Shown here piece after piece: positions 42,314-52,181 of a stretch of 64,000 bases of DNA. Position numbers and translations under genes: made by a program. The DNA is from Alicyclobacillus kakegawensis NBRC 103104 (GTDB lineage: Bacteria > Bacillota > Bacilli > Alicyclobacillales > Alicyclobacillaceae). The notes below the pieces were generated by a model. That model was not told where the DNA came from, did no database searches, and saw only the letters and a list, made by a program, of their open reading frames with translations. Numbering within the stretch: the stretch's first letter is position 1; each line of letters begins with the position of its first letter. The stretch spans positions 124,001 to 188,000 of the forward strand of contig NZ_BCRP01000006.1 of the NCBI RefSeq assembly GCF_001552655.1. The letters run 5' to 3'.

Positions 42314-43200
42314 TGGACCTGGCTACCTTCGTGCATTCGCCGTTCTGGCACAGCCCACAAGTGTGGAATGCGCTCTACATCACCACTTCCGCCGGCGTCG
42401 CGTCGGCAGTCGTGGGCGTGTTTATCGTCATGCGCGGTCAATCATTCGCCGGCCACATCCTGACCGATGTGGGCGCAACCGGTGCCTCGGCCAGCTTCCT
42501 TGTCTCCATCAATGCCTGGTACGGCTTCCTGTCCTTTGGCCTGCTGGCCGGAGCGGGTATGGAGGTGTTGGGCAAACGCGCCAGCGGCCGCGACAGCGCG
42601 ACCGGATTGGTACTCACCTTTTTTATGGGGTTGGGAGCGCTGTTTCTGTTTCTCGACACGCGGGTCAGCAACACCGCGGACGTCACCATGTCGGTCCTGT
42701 TCGGTTCCGTGTTCACTGTGGATCCGAACACGACCCCTTGGCTCATCGGCACATCGGTGGCAATCCTTCTCTTGTTCGCTGCACTCTACCGACCGTTGCT
42801 GACCTGCTCTATCGACGCCGAGTGGGCGCAGGCGCGCGGCATTCCCGTCCGCTTCATCGGACTGTTGTTCATGCTGGCATTCGTTGTGGCAGCCGAAGAC
42901 AGTGCGCTGGCAATGGGCGCACTGCTCAGCACCGCCTTCCTCATCGGACCTGCGGCGGCGGGCGTCCGCCTCTCCCATCGTATGGGCACAGCCATCGGCG
43001 TCTCTGCGCTGTTGGCGACGATAGCGGCTTGGCTCGGCATCGGTCTAGCCTACGCCAGTTACAACTGGCCGCCGGCAGGCCGCGGCTACCCTTGCAGTTT
43101 CCTCGTCGCCGGCATCATCTTCCTGGAGTACCTCCTTGCCTGCATGACCATCAGGTGGCGCGCTCACATCCGAGGGTTGGGAGGGAAAAGATGCGTATGA
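42310..43200 (+). CDS. znuB: Metal ABC importer, permease 1 (ABC-3 family)
   Basis: The 296-residue protein has about eight membrane helices of the ABC-3 family: GVASAVVGVFIVMRGQSFAGH near the N-terminus, and ALAMGALLSTAFLIGPAAAGVRL near the C-terminus. GTG at 42310 overlaps the ATPase stop; the adjacent ATG at 42313 is the alternative. The next permease overlaps its end by 10 bases. Confidence 0.87.
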   Translation: MMDLATFVHSPFWHSPQVWNALYITTSAGVASAVVGVFIVMRGQSFAGHILTDVGATGASASFLVSINAWYGFLSFGLLAGAGMEVLGKRASGRDSATGLVLTFFMGLGALFLFLDTRVSNTADVTMSVLFGSVFTVDPNTTPWLIGTSVAILLLFAALYRPLLTCSIDAEWAQARGIPVRFIGLLFMLAFVVAAEDSALAMGALLSTAFLIGPAAAGVRLSHRMGTAIGVSALLATIAAWLGIGLAYASYNWPPAGRGYPCSFLVAGIIFLEYLLACMTIRWRAHIRGLGGKRCV

Positions 43201-44051
43201 TGGGTGTACTGGATACCTTGTGCCTGTGGCTGTTGCCGCCCGGGCTGCTGACAACGCCATACATGTGGCACGCCTATGTTTGCGGAACCGTCGTGGCCGT
43301 GGTGGCGACCCTGGTCGGATACTTCGTGGTCTTGCGAGGAGCCGCCTTCATGGCTCACAGTCTGCCGAAGATTGGCTTCGCCGGTATTGCCGGCGCCACT
43401 GTGCTGCAGATACCGCCGCTGGCAGGGCTGCTCACCTTCAACCTGCTCGGGAGTCTGGTCCTGTCCGCGCTGTCCCGCCGGGGAAAGCGGGACGTAGTGA
43501 CTGCCTTGACCCTGGTCCTGGCGCTGGGTGCCGGCGAGTTGTTTCTCACACTGGGTCACGCTTATGGCGAAACGGCCTACGCGTTGCTGTTTGGACAGAT
43601 TGTCGGCATCAGCGGTCCTCAGGTCGGTCAAACCTTGACCGTCGGCCTGGTCACAACTGGGCTCTGGATGACTCTCTACCGCCCGCTGCTGTTTCTCACT
43701 GTCGCCCGGGATCAAGCCCTGGCCCGAAGGGTGCGGGAGCGGCTGTTGGAAAACCTATTCGTCGTCCTCATCGGTCTCGTCTGCGTCATGACCGTACCGG
43801 TCGTAGGCGCCCTGCTCAGTTTCAGCCTGCTCATTGGTCCGATTACCACCGCCTGCTTGGTCACCCGGCGCGGCCTGCACACCCTGCTCCTTGCCGGCGC
43901 GCTCGGCCTCGTGGCGGTTTGGCTGGCCCTCCTGCTGGCCTACGATTCCGGCTGGCCAGTGGGTTTTTTCGCCACGACCATCATCATATTGGAATACGGG
44001 ATGGTGCACATCGGTCGAAAGGCCATATCCGGTCGCTCGTCTAAAAAGTGA
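43191..44051 (+). CDS. Metal ABC importer, permease 2 (ABC-3 family)
   Basis: The 286-residue protein is a second, diverged ABC-3 permease: VVAVVATLVGYFVVLRGAAFMAH, VARDQALARRVRERL, VGALLSFSLLIGPITTACLV. Two different permeases in one operon suggest a heterodimeric channel like TroCD. ATG has GGGAGGG 4 bases upstream. The frame is open upstream through permease 1, but family similarity starts here. Confidence 0.85.
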   Translation: MRMMGVLDTLCLWLLPPGLLTTPYMWHAYVCGTVVAVVATLVGYFVVLRGAAFMAHSLPKIGFAGIAGATVLQIPPLAGLLTFNLLGSLVLSALSRRGKRDVVTALTLVLALGAGELFLTLGHAYGETAYALLFGQIVGISGPQVGQTLTVGLVTTGLWMTLYRPLLFLTVARDQALARRVRERLLENLFVVLIGLVCVMTVPVVGALLSFSLLIGPITTACLVTRRGLHTLLLAGALGLVAVWLALLLAYDSGWPVGFFATTIIILEYGMVHIGRKAISGRSSKK

Positions 44052-44061
44052 CCACGGCCGG

Positions 44062-44322
44062 CTACAGATACGGGCGCGGATTGACCGGCTTGCCATCCAC
44101 GCGCACCTCATAATGAAGATGCGGTCCGGTGACGCGGCCGGTGGCGCCGGAATAGGCAATCAGTTGGCCCTTGTGCACCATCTCTCCGGTTCGCACGACC
44201 ACACGGGAGAGGTGGCCATAAACCGACTGAACGCCGTTCCCATGATCCAGAACGACCCAGATCCCGTAGCCGCCGCTGTTGGGACCCGCTTCCGCGACTC
44301 GACCGTCGTTGGCCGCGTACAC
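44062..44322 (-). CDS. M23 peptidase domain, C-terminal part (after in-frame TAG)
   Basis: These 86 residues are the C-terminal half of a peptidase M23 (LytM) domain, with YGHLSRVVVRTGEMVHKGQL and the metal site HLHYEV. The same frame runs upstream through EFHPGIDLACPVGTP to a TAG at 44368-44370, and beyond it the rest of the domain continues. The GTG start used here cuts the domain after its first metal ligand, so this piece alone should be inactive. It converges with the permease 2 gene, leaving 10 bases between. Confidence 0.75.
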   Translation of the reverse strand: MYAANDGRVAEAGPNSGGYGIWVVLDHGNGVQSVYGHLSRVVVRTGEMVHKGQLIAYSGATGRVTGPHLHYEVRVDGKPVNPRPYL

Positions 44323-44367
44323 CGGCGTCCCGACCGGACAGGCAAGGTCGATACCCGGATGGAACTC

Positions 44368-45639
44368 CTACTGCCCGCCCAGTATGCGCTCGCCAAACCC
44401 GGAGGTCACGACATGTGAGGAGACCGGCCACTGCCAGGTGCTGCTGGCTTCCGCCTCGTTCGTTCCGCGCAGTCGGATCTCCGGTCGGGACTCGGTCGTC
44501 GTGCGGCGCGCCACCACTTGTGTGTCCTGAAGTTGCCCGTTGACGTAGCGCAACCGCAGTGTCTCCAGCACACGCCCCACCTTCCCGCGCTGGACGACCT
44601 TCGAGTCACCGGCCGGGAGACGGGCGTCGTCTTGATAGCGGACGGTGAACGGTACGCGCAGCGAATGTTGTTGGATGACGGTCACGTCCAGCTGCAACAA
44701 GGGGTGCAGGGCGCGGCCCGCGTCCCGGTCTCCGGCTGGCGATGGAACGCCTTTTCGGAGCCCGGATGTTTCTAGCTGGCGGGCCCCGCCCTCTCTCGAC
44801 TCGGCCATCGCGGCGGCTGTTTGTAGCATCTGTACCGGCGGCAGCCCCCCTGATCGGTTCTCAATCCCCTTCACCAGAGGAATGGCCCGCGGATACAGAA
44901 TCTCCTCAACCGCCGCGCCCGCCGAAACCACCTGGGTCACGCTTACCGTCACGGGTCGCAGCGATACATCCTCGCGGAAGCGACCGGTCGCATCCCCCGC
45001 CGCCTCGGGCCACAGAGCATGCCGCACCTCGTCCAAGACCAGCTGAGCCGCGGCGGCGTCCCGAGTGTACACAAGCGGTCGTCCGTCGGCCAGGATCGCG
45101 GTCGCTGGCGTGGGCAGAGTGCACACCGCCGACCAGTCGTAAGATTTCGGGACCAAGGTGTGGACAGGCTGCAGGCTTATGCTCACATCATGCCCAAGCG
45201 CCAATCGCCTGATGGAGGCAAGCACCGATTCGTCATTGGGCACCATGCCAACGTAAGCGCCATCCGAGTACACCTGCACCCATTCGGAAGTTTGAACGAG
45301 TTTGTGACGGACCCAGCAGCCCACACCGGCCAGCAGCACGACGGTGAACCCTGCCGCCGCATACAGGCGTGCCCAACTGGAGCGCCGTCGCGTACCCTCG
45401 CTGTCCGTTCCCCAACGTCCCTGGCGAAATACCGTTTTCCACCGAAGAAAGCGCTGCCATCGCCAAAAACGCCTTTCTCCCCGCCCCGCCAAAACGTCAT
45501 GGTCTGCGCTGGTGCTGCGAGTTCCACCCGCATCCACCCCGCCTGGTCGTCTCCATCTCAACAGAATAAGCCCCTCCCCGCCGACCGCATGAATTCGACG
45601 GGAAGGGACAAAATCCTGCTGCACCAAGCCAATGCCCAA
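44368..45639 (-). CDS. G5-domain / M23 peptidase, N-terminal part (interrupted by in-frame TAG)
   Basis: The frame holds a basic N-terminal stretch, one membrane segment (LYAAAGFTVVLLAGVGCWV, about residues 93-111), an extracytoplasmic region and a G5 domain (PFTVRYQDDARLPAGDSKVV, GRVLETLRLRYVNGQL). The start of the M23 domain follows (SSHVVTSGFGERILGGQ). It then stops at TAG, with EFHPGIDLA immediately after in frame. Intact homologues are cell-wall endopeptidases. CAG to TAG would explain the stop. The start is uncertain because the first 70 residues lack family character and a good ribosome-binding site. Confidence 0.72.
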   Translation of the reverse strand: MGIGLVQQDFVPSRRIHAVGGEGLILLRWRRPGGVDAGGTRSTSADHDVLAGRGERRFWRWQRFLRWKTVFRQGRWGTDSEGTRRRSSWARLYAAAGFTVVLLAGVGCWVRHKLVQTSEWVQVYSDGAYVGMVPNDESVLASIRRLALGHDVSISLQPVHTLVPKSYDWSAVCTLPTPATAILADGRPLVYTRDAAAAQLVLDEVRHALWPEAAGDATGRFREDVSLRPVTVSVTQVVSAGAAVEEILYPRAIPLVKGIENRSGGLPPVQMLQTAAAMAESREGGARQLETSGLRKGVPSPAGDRDAGRALHPLLQLDVTVIQQHSLRVPFTVRYQDDARLPAGDSKVVQRGKVGRVLETLRLRYVNGQLQDTQVVARRTTTESRPEIRLRGTNEAEASSTWQWPVSSHVVTSGFGERILGGQ

Positions 45640-45640
45640 A

Positions 45641-46582
45641 TTATGGACGGTGTTCCGCCAAGATGGCCTGCGTCAGTTGGTCCGTGAATTCCCGCGCCGC
45701 ATGATAGCCCAGCACCTTGAGACGGTAGTTCATCGCCGCCACCTCAATGATGACCGCCAAGTTCCGGCCGGGCCGGACCGGGATGGTAAGGGATGGGAGC
45801 TCCGTGTCGAGGATGCGCACCTTTTGTTCGTCGATGCCGAGCCTGTCGTAAGCCACATCCTCCCGCCACGCCTCCAGATGCACCACCATGGCCAACTTTT
45901 TGTGCGTGCGCACCGCGCCCGCTCCAAACAGGGTCATCGCGTTGAGCACGCCCAGCCCGCGAATTTCGAGCAGGTGCTGCAGCAGTTCGGGAGCGCTGCC
46001 CACCAAGGTGTTGTCGGAAATCTGTCGGATGACCACCGCGTCGTCCGCCACCAACCGGTGTCCGCGTTTGACCAATTCGAGGGCGGTCTCACTCTTGCCG
46101 ATCCCGCTCGATCCGGTGATCAAAATGCCGATGCCGTAGACGTCCACCAGCACGCCGTGCACCAATGTCTCGGGCGCCAGCCGCGCCTCGAGGAAACTGG
46201 AGATGACGGCCGCGGCCCGAGTCGTCACCATATCGGTGCCCAACACCGCCAGCCCCCGGCTCTCCGCTTCGCGTAGCAGAGCCTCGGGAGGGGTTTGGCC
46301 CCGGGAGACGACCACACACGGCGTTTGATCATACGAACAAAACGCAAACAGGCGCAGCGCCTGCTCGCGGCTGTCCATGCCTGCCAAGAAAGACAACTCG
46401 GTCCGTCCCAAGAGCTGTATTCGATCCGCGGGATGATACTTTAAGTACCCAGCCAGCGCAAGGCCCGGACGGTTAATGTCTATCGTCGACACCTTGCGGT
46501 CAAAGTCCGCGTCCTCAGTGAACACCTTCAGCCGCAGCCCGTCCACCAGCTCCGCCACGCTGACCCCTCGCTCTTTGCTCAC
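45641..46582 (-). CDS. hprK: HPr kinase/phosphorylase
   Basis: The 313-residue bifunctional enzyme phosphorylates Ser46 of HPr and Crh under high glycolytic flux and removes the phosphate otherwise. Walker A is GSSGIGKSETALEL (residues 157-170) and the family motif LEIRGLGVLNAMTLFG follows. GTG start with GAGGTGA 7 bases upstream. Its substrate Crh is encoded at 23709-23966. Confidence 0.96.
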   Translation of the reverse strand: MSKERGVSVAELVDGLRLKVFTEDADFDRKVSTIDINRPGLALAGYLKYHPADRIQLLGRTELSFLAGMDSREQALRLFAFCSYDQTPCVVVSRGQTPPEALLREAESRGLAVLGTDMVTTRAAAVISSFLEARLAPETLVHGVLVDVYGIGILITGSSGIGKSETALELVKRGHRLVADDAVVIRQISDNTLVGSAPELLQHLLEIRGLGVLNAMTLFGAGAVRTHKKLAMVVHLEAWREDVAYDRLGIDEQKVRILDTELPSLTIPVRPGRNLAVIIEVAAMNYRLKVLGYHAAREFTDQLTQAILAEHRP

Positions 46583-46640
46583 CGCCTGTCACCTCTTTCG
46601 CCAATCGGGTGGCGCCTGACGCCCCAAAGCAGAAGAGAAC

Positions 46641-46665
46641 GCCGGCCCTGATGTTTCGGGCCGGC
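46641..46665 (-). terminator. Hairpin terminator after msmX
   Basis: GCCGGCCC and GGGCCGGC form a perfect 8-base-pair stem with a 9-base loop, followed on the minus strand by GTTCTCTTCT. It lies between msmX and hprK. Confidence 0.5.
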
Positions 46666-46765
46666 CGGACACGCCACATCCACACCTCTATTGTGACACG
46701 CACCGCGAAACGAGGGCAACGCCCAAACACAGACGATGGACAGCTGGATTCAGAAGAACAGGCAC

Positions 46766-47899
46766 TCACGCGGTCTGCAACTGTCCGACCAGCGGCACCG
46801 CCTGCTCCGTCTCCGCGTCGAAGATATGGATCTTGTTTCCATCAAGCACCAGTTGAATCTCCGTCCCCGGTTGCGGATGGCTGCGCGCGCTGATGCGGGC
46901 CACAACCGTCTGACCGCCTTTGCTGGTGTGCACATACAGCTCGGATCCCATGTTCTCCACCACGTCGATGCGGGCCGTGAACGAGGTTTCCGGATAGGCG
47001 GAGAGGAACACCTCTTCGTTATGCAGGTCTTCCGGACGGATGCCGAGCACCACCTCTTTGCCGATGACACCCGCCTCCCGCAGCGCAGGATAACGACCCT
47101 CGGGAATCAGCAGGTTCAATTCCGGAGCCCGGAAGTACACCTTGCCGCCATCCTCGACCAGGCTTCCGCGGAGGAAGTTCATCGCGGGCGATCCGATGAA
47201 CCCTGCCACGAACAGGTTGCTGGGGTAGTTGTACACGTTTTGCGGCGTGTCCACCTGCTGGATGACACCATCCCGCATGACGACGATGCGGTCGCCCATG
47301 GTCATGGCTTCCGTCTGGTCGTGCGTCACGTACACCACAGTCGTCTGAATGCGCTGGTGCAGTTTGCGAATCTCCGCACGCATCTGCACACGCAGCTTCG
47401 CGTCCAGGTTGGACAGCGGTTCATCCATCAGGAACACCTGGGGTTCCCGAACAATGGCCCGGCCCAACGCTACGCGCTGCCGCTGGCCGCCAGACAGCGC
47501 CTTAGGTTTGCGGTCCAACAGATGCTCGATGTCGAGAATACGTGCCGCCTCGCGTACCCGCTGATCAATCTCTGCCTTCGGGACCTTGCGCAGTTTTAAG
47601 CCAAACGCCATGTTCTGATACACGCTCATGTGCGGATACAGCGCATAGTTCTGAAAGACCATGGCGATGTCCCGGTCCTTCGGGGCGACATCGTTCACCC
47701 GCCGGCCGCCGATGTACAGGTCACCTTCAGAGATGTCCTCCAGGCCCGCAATCATACGCAGTGTCGTCGTCTTGCCGCAACCCGAGGGACCGACGAACAC
47801 GACAAACTCTTTGTCCTGAATATCCAGGTTGAAATTTTTCACCGCGGTCACTTCGTTGTTGTAGCGCTTGTAGATGTTCTTCAGGATGACCTCTGCCAT
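46766..47899 (-). CDS. msmX: MsmX/UgpC-type sugar ABC transporter ATPase
   Basis: The 377-residue ATPase has Walker A GPSGCGKTTTLRMIAG (near residue 37), Walker B FLMDEPLSNLDAKLR and an MOI-type C-terminal beta domain. In Bacilli MsmX is a shared ATPase for several oligosaccharide importers. No permease or binding protein lies next to it, which fits a shared role. A cre-like site is in its 5' leader. ATG has GGAGG 7 bases upstream. Confidence 0.9.
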   Translation of the reverse strand: MAEVILKNIYKRYNNEVTAVKNFNLDIQDKEFVVFVGPSGCGKTTTLRMIAGLEDISEGDLYIGGRRVNDVAPKDRDIAMVFQNYALYPHMSVYQNMAFGLKLRKVPKAEIDQRVREAARILDIEHLLDRKPKALSGGQRQRVALGRAIVREPQVFLMDEPLSNLDAKLRVQMRAEIRKLHQRIQTTVVYVTHDQTEAMTMGDRIVVMRDGVIQQVDTPQNVYNYPSNLFVAGFIGSPAMNFLRGSLVEDGGKVYFRAPELNLLIPEGRYPALREAGVIGKEVVLGIRPEDLHNEEVFLSAYPETSFTARIDVVENMGSELYVHTSKGGQTVVARISARSHPQPGTEIQLVLDGNKIHIFDAETEQAVPLVGQLQTA

Positions 47900-47915
47900 G
47901 CCGCATCCTCCTCAC

Positions 47916-47929
47916 TTCAAGCGGTTTCA
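47916..47929 (-). promoter_or_regulatory. cre-like site in the msmX leader
   Basis: Minus-strand TGAAACCGCTTGAA fits the cre consensus at all but two defined positions. It lies about 17 bases before the msmX start. An extended -10, TGGTATATT, is at 47970-47978. Confidence 0.4.
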
Positions 47930-48044
47930 TTTGGGAACGTAAAGATCCAGCAGCTTCCCCTTGCTTTTGAATATACCAGCCCGCACGAGGCCACCCAATA
48001 GACAAAGTGCCTCATGTCCGGGCGTCCAATTGGGCAAGTTGCCT

Positions 48045-49187
48045 TCAAGGCCGACGCAGCAACGCTTGGGCCACATAGAGAGTCATTGCGTCTTCAAAAC
48101 AGCGGGGGTCGTATCCGGTCTCTTCGCGGATCCGCTCAATGCGGTGCAGCAGCGTGTTGCGGTGCAGGTACAAAAGCCGCGCCGCCTCGCTCACGTTCAG
48201 ATTCGCCCGCACCAGCCCCGCCAAGGTCGCTTGCAGTTCGTCCGGCAAAACGCGCGCGGGGGCGCTGGTCACAGGAAGGTGCTGACGCAACGCCTCCAGG
48301 AACAGGCTGGCAGCCGCATCGGTCTGGAGGATGAACAAGCTCTCAAGTGGGTTCTCCTGCCAGATGTAGATCCGGTTTGGCCCGTGCATGCGGTGGCGAC
48401 GCCGCCAGGTTAAAACCGTGGTCGCGAGCGCGTGTGGCAGAACGCCAGGGGTCGAGGCAGGTGCTCCGGCCGCCGCCTCGCAGGAGATAAACAGTTCGGC
48501 GCCCAACGCCTGCAGGAGCTCCGTCAAGCGCGCGCGCAAATCCACCAATGCATGAGCCTGCTCAGAAACCAGTGATGACGGCTCGGCGTGCCCCGCCTCG
48601 CCGCCGGTAACAGCACGCTCATTGGACTTCACCGCCCTAAACCCGTCCGGCCAAAACAGCCACACTCCCGAACTCCCATCGGCCAGGCGCAGCCAGCCCC
48701 CCTCGACACTGTCGTCGAGTTCCCGCACCAAATCCAGAATAGCCCTCTCCACATCTTCGCTCTCGTCACGGGAGCCGGTGTGGCTGAGCGGAAACGGCTG
48801 CAACCAGACCAACCGGCCGGAGTCGGCCCGAAACGGCCACTGCGCGGCTGGCGAAGGCGGGCTGGACAAAGCCAGGATGAGGTCGTCCGGCTTCGCCACA
48901 AACAATTCCCGCAACTCCCCCTCCAACCACAGGTAGCCGGTGTCCCCTTTCGCCTCGGCCCACTGTCGCACCAACCACGACAATGTGGTGCGGGTCATGC
49001 TGTCCGGTGCCCGGTCCATGCGTGCGTACACGGCGTCGTCCAAGTGCAGGCACCACGCGCGTCCCCACTTCCACCAATCCCCCGGCTCCCGCCTTCGTTC
49101 TGGCGCGTCATAATGGAGAATGACGAAGGAACACCCAGTGGCGTCGGCCCACTCGAACAAGGGCGCATACCACGGGGCCGCCGCCAT
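48045..49187 (-). CDS. PucR/CdaR-type regulator with C-terminal helix-turn-helix
   Basis: The 380-residue protein has a poorly conserved N-terminal sensor part and a C-terminal HTH_30 domain: LAGLVRANLNVSEAARLLYLHRNTLLHRIERIREETGYDPRCFED split over residues 320-365. This is the PucR/CdaR fold that regulates sugar-acid or purine catabolism in other bacteria. Its ATG overlaps the uvrA stop (TGATG) and has AGGAGG 10 bases upstream, so it could be transcribed with uvrBA, an unusual link. Ligand unknown. Confidence 0.75.
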   Translation of the reverse strand: MAAAPWYAPLFEWADATGCSFVILHYDAPERRREPGDWWKWGRAWCLHLDDAVYARMDRAPDSMTRTTLSWLVRQWAEAKGDTGYLWLEGELRELFVAKPDDLILALSSPPSPAAQWPFRADSGRLVWLQPFPLSHTGSRDESEDVERAILDLVRELDDSVEGGWLRLADGSSGVWLFWPDGFRAVKSNERAVTGGEAGHAEPSSLVSEQAHALVDLRARLTELLQALGAELFISCEAAAGAPASTPGVLPHALATTVLTWRRRHRMHGPNRIYIWQENPLESLFILQTDAAASLFLEALRQHLPVTSAPARVLPDELQATLAGLVRANLNVSEAARLLYLHRNTLLHRIERIREETGYDPRCFEDAMTLYVAQALLRRP

Positions 49188-52081
49188 CAGCGGCCGACCT
49201 CCTGTACGCTGCCGACCGTCTCCTCCTGAGCCTGCTGAACTCTTGCCCGCTCCCGATCCCGCTTCAGAATGGGAGCTAGAAACCTCCCTGTCCAGGATTG
49301 TTCCACCTGACACACCGCCTCCGGCGTCCCAGCGGCCACCAGCTCCCCGCCCCGGTCACCTCCCTCGGGCCCCAGGTCAATCAGGTAGTCGGCCGTCTTG
49401 ATCACGTCGAGGTTGTGCTCAATCACCAACACCGTATCCCCCGCATCGACCAGGCGGTGCAACACCGCCAGCAGTTTCTCAATATCGGCGACATGCAGGC
49501 CGGTAGTGGGCTCGTCCAGGATGTACAGAGTGCGGCCGTTGCTGCGGCGGTGCAGTTCCGATGCCAACTTCACGCGCTGGGCCTCTCCTCCGGAAAGTGT
49601 CGTCGCCGGTTGGCCCAAGCGCATGTATCCCAAGCCCACATCTTCAAGCGTCTGCAGCTTGCGCTGGATGCGCGGGATGTTCTCGAAGAACTTCAAGGCA
49701 TCGCTGACCGTCATGTCCAGGACCTCGGCGATGTTCTTGCCCTTGTAGTGGACCTCCAGCGTCTCCCGGTTGTACCGCCGGCCTTTGCACACCTCGCAGG
49801 GGACATACACGTCCGGCAAGAAGTGCATCTCAATTTTGATGATGCCGTCCCCGCGGCACGCCTCGCAGCGGCCGCCCCGCACATTGAAGCTGAACCGGCC
49901 CTTCTTGTACCCGCGCATCTTCGCCTCGTTGGTGGTGGCAAACAGGTCGCGGATGTCGTCAAACACGCCGGTGTAGGTGGCCGGGTTCGACCGCGGCGTG
50001 CGCCCAATCGGCGATTGATCGATGTCCACCACCTTGTCCAGGTGTTCCAGGCCCTCGATGCCGTCGCAGGCGCCCGGCCGCACCCGCGCCCGATTCAAGT
50101 CCCGCGCCAGCGTCTTATAGACAATCTCATTGACAAACGTCGATTTTCCAGACCCGGATACCCCGGTCACGCACGTAAACACGCCAATTGGGATCTTCAC
50201 GTTGATCTTTTTGAGATTGTTCTCGCGAGCCTTTTTCACTTTCAACCAGCGCCCGTCCGGCTTGCGGCGTTTCTCCGGCACCGGGATGAACCGCCTGCCG
50301 GACAGGTATTGTCCGGTCAATGAACGCTCGTCCGCCATCACTTGCTGCGGCGTGCCGGCGCTGACCACCTGGCCGCCCAAATCCCCAGCGCCCGGCCCCA
50401 TGTCGATGATATAATCGGCAGCCAGCATTGTGTCTTCGTCGTGTTCCACGACAATCAAGGTGTTCCCCAGGTCCCGCATGTGTTCTAAAGTCCGGATGAG
50501 TCGCTCATTGTCCCGTTGATGCAGACCAATGCTGGGCTCGTCCAGGATGTAAAGGACGCCCATCAGGCTCGACCCCAGCTGCGTGGCCAGGCGGATGCGC
50601 TGCGCTTCGCCGCCGGACAATGTGCCGGCCGACCGGCTCAGGGTTAAGTATTCGAGCCCCACGTCGCGCAAGAAGCCAAGCCGCGAGGAAATTTCACGCA
50701 AGATCAGCCGGGCAATGGCGGCTTCTTTGTCGGTCAATTCGAGCCCCGCAAAGAACGTCAGGGCCTCTTGCACAGACAGGTCGGTCACCTCGGCAATGTC
50801 CTTGCCTCCCACCTTGACCGCCAGGCTCTCCGGACGCAGGCGCTTGCCGCGGCATGCCGGACAAGGGCTGGCCGCCATGTACTCGGCTATGAATTCCCGA
50901 ATGGAATCGGACGAGGTATCCCGGTAACGGCGCTCAAGGTTCGGAATGACGCCCTCGAAAGGGATCTCGGCCGTCTTCGTCTGGCCGAAATCATTTTCGT
51001 AGGTGAAGCGGATCCGCTCGCCATTGCCGTACAGCAGTTTATCCAGCTGCTCTGGCGGAAGCTGGGAAACGGGAACCTCCATGTCAATCCCGAAACTGCG
51101 GCAGGCCGCCGCCAACAACTGCGGGTAATAGGTCGAAAACCCACCCGACCAAGGTGCAATCGCCCCGTCCGCAATGGACCGGCTGTCGTCCGGGATGACG
51201 AGGTCGCGGTCGACTTCCATGTGCACCCCCAGACCGGAGCAGGCCTCGCAGGCGCCGAACGGGCTGTTGAAAGAAAACATGCGCGGGGCCAACTCGCCCA
51301 CACTGAAGCCGCAATTGGGGCAGGCGAGATTCTGGCTGAACAGCAGCTCCTCCCCGTCCTTCATCAGGTCAATCAGCACGATGCCGCCGGCCAGGCTTAG
51401 CGCGGTCTCCAGTGAGTCCGCCAAGCGGGCGCCCACGTCCGGGCGGATGATGATCCGGTCGACCACCACCTCGATGTTGTGCTTGCGATTTTTCTCCAGG
51501 CGGACGGGTTCCCCCACCTCGCGCGTCTCCCCGTCGATGCGGACCCGCACGTAACCGCTCTTCTTCAGGTCCTCCAATAACTTCTGGTGTTCCCCTTTGC
51601 GGCCGCGAACCACCGGGGCCAACACCTGCAGACGCGTACCTTCCGGGTACGCGAGCAGCCTGTCCACCATCTGCTCCACCGTCTGCGAGGTGATGGGAAT
51701 GTGGCAGTTCGGGCAGTACGGCCGCCCGATGCGCGCGAAGAGGAGCCGTAGATAGTCGTAGATCTCGGTCACCGTTCCGACCGTGGAGCGTGGGTTGCGG
51801 CTGGTCGTCTTTTGATCAATGGAGATAGCTGGTGAAAGACCATCGATGGAGTCCACGTCCGGTTTGTCCATTTGGCCCAAAAACTGTCGTGCATACGCGG
51901 ACAGAGACTCCACGTAACGCCGTTGCCCCTCGGCGTAGATGGTGTCAAACGCCAGCGACGACTTGCCAGATCCGCTCAATCCCGTGATCACGATGAACTG
52001 ATCGCGGGGAATGGATACGTCGATGTTTTTCAGATTATGGGCACGCGCCCCTTTGACGACAATACGGTCTTGTGACATCAA
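49187..52081 (-). CDS. uvrA: Excinuclease ABC subunit A
   Basis: The 964-residue protein recognises DNA damage in nucleotide excision repair. It has two ABC cassettes ([14 protein letters not shown] near residue 32 and [13 protein letters not shown] near residue 655), the signatures [12 protein letters not shown] and [12 protein letters not shown], and zinc modules including [15 protein letters not shown] and [10 protein letters not shown]. Length is normal. It lies 100 bases downstream of uvrB; the promoter and LexA box are upstream of uvrB. Confidence 0.97.
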   Translation of the reverse strand: MMSQDRIVVKGARAHNLKNIDVSIPRDQFIVITGLSGSGKSSLAFDTIYAEGQRRYVESLSAYARQFLGQMDKPDVDSIDGLSPAISIDQKTTSRNPRSTVGTVTEIYDYLRLLFARIGRPYCPNCHIPITSQTVEQMVDRLLAYPEGTRLQVLAPVVRGRKGEHQKLLEDLKKSGYVRVRIDGETREVGEPVRLEKNRKHNIEVVVDRIIIRPDVGARLADSLETALSLAGGIVLIDLMKDGEELLFSQNLACPNCGFSVGELAPRMFSFNSPFGACEACSGLGVHMEVDRDLVIPDDSRSIADGAIAPWSGGFSTYYPQLLAAACRSFGIDMEVPVSQLPPEQLDKLLYGNGERIRFTYENDFGQTKTAEIPFEGVIPNLERRYRDTSSDSIREFIAEYMAASPCPACRGKRLRPESLAVKVGGKDIAEVTDLSVQEALTFFAGLELTDKEAAIARLILREISSRLGFLRDVGLEYLTLSRSAGTLSGGEAQRIRLATQLGSSLMGVLYILDEPSIGLHQRDNERLIRTLEHMRDLGNTLIVVEHDEDTMLAADYIIDMGPGAGDLGGQVVSAGTPQQVMADERSLTGQYLSGRRFIPVPEKRRKPDGRWLKVKKARENNLKKINVKIPIGVFTCVTGVSGSGKSTFVNEIVYKTLARDLNRARVRPGACDGIEGLEHLDKVVDIDQSPIGRTPRSNPATYTGVFDDIRDLFATTNEAKMRGYKKGRFSFNVRGGRCEACRGDGIIKIEMHFLPDVYVPCEVCKGRRYNRETLEVHYKGKNIAEVLDMTVSDALKFFENIPRIQRKLQTLEDVGLGYMRLGQPATTLSGGEAQRVKLASELHRRSNGRTLYILDEPTTGLHVADIEKLLAVLHRLVDAGDTVLVIEHNLDVIKTADYLIDLGPEGGDRGGELVAAGTPEAVCQVEQSWTGRFLAPILKRDRERARVQQAQEETVGSVQEVGR

Positions 52082-52181
52082 CAGCCTCCTCTTTCACTGC
52101 AACCGCCTAGCCCCGTGACCGACCGTGGCCTGCCAATCCGCCGCCTTTGCCCGCAGCGGCTCCCAGCGGGCTCGCGTCGCA

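Noticed and set aside
5787..45639. Stop-codon reassignment (TAA/TAG read as Gln) suggested by two in-frame stops
   Set aside because: Many genes in the window end normally at TAA or TAG, so reassignment is excluded; mutation or sequence error is simpler.
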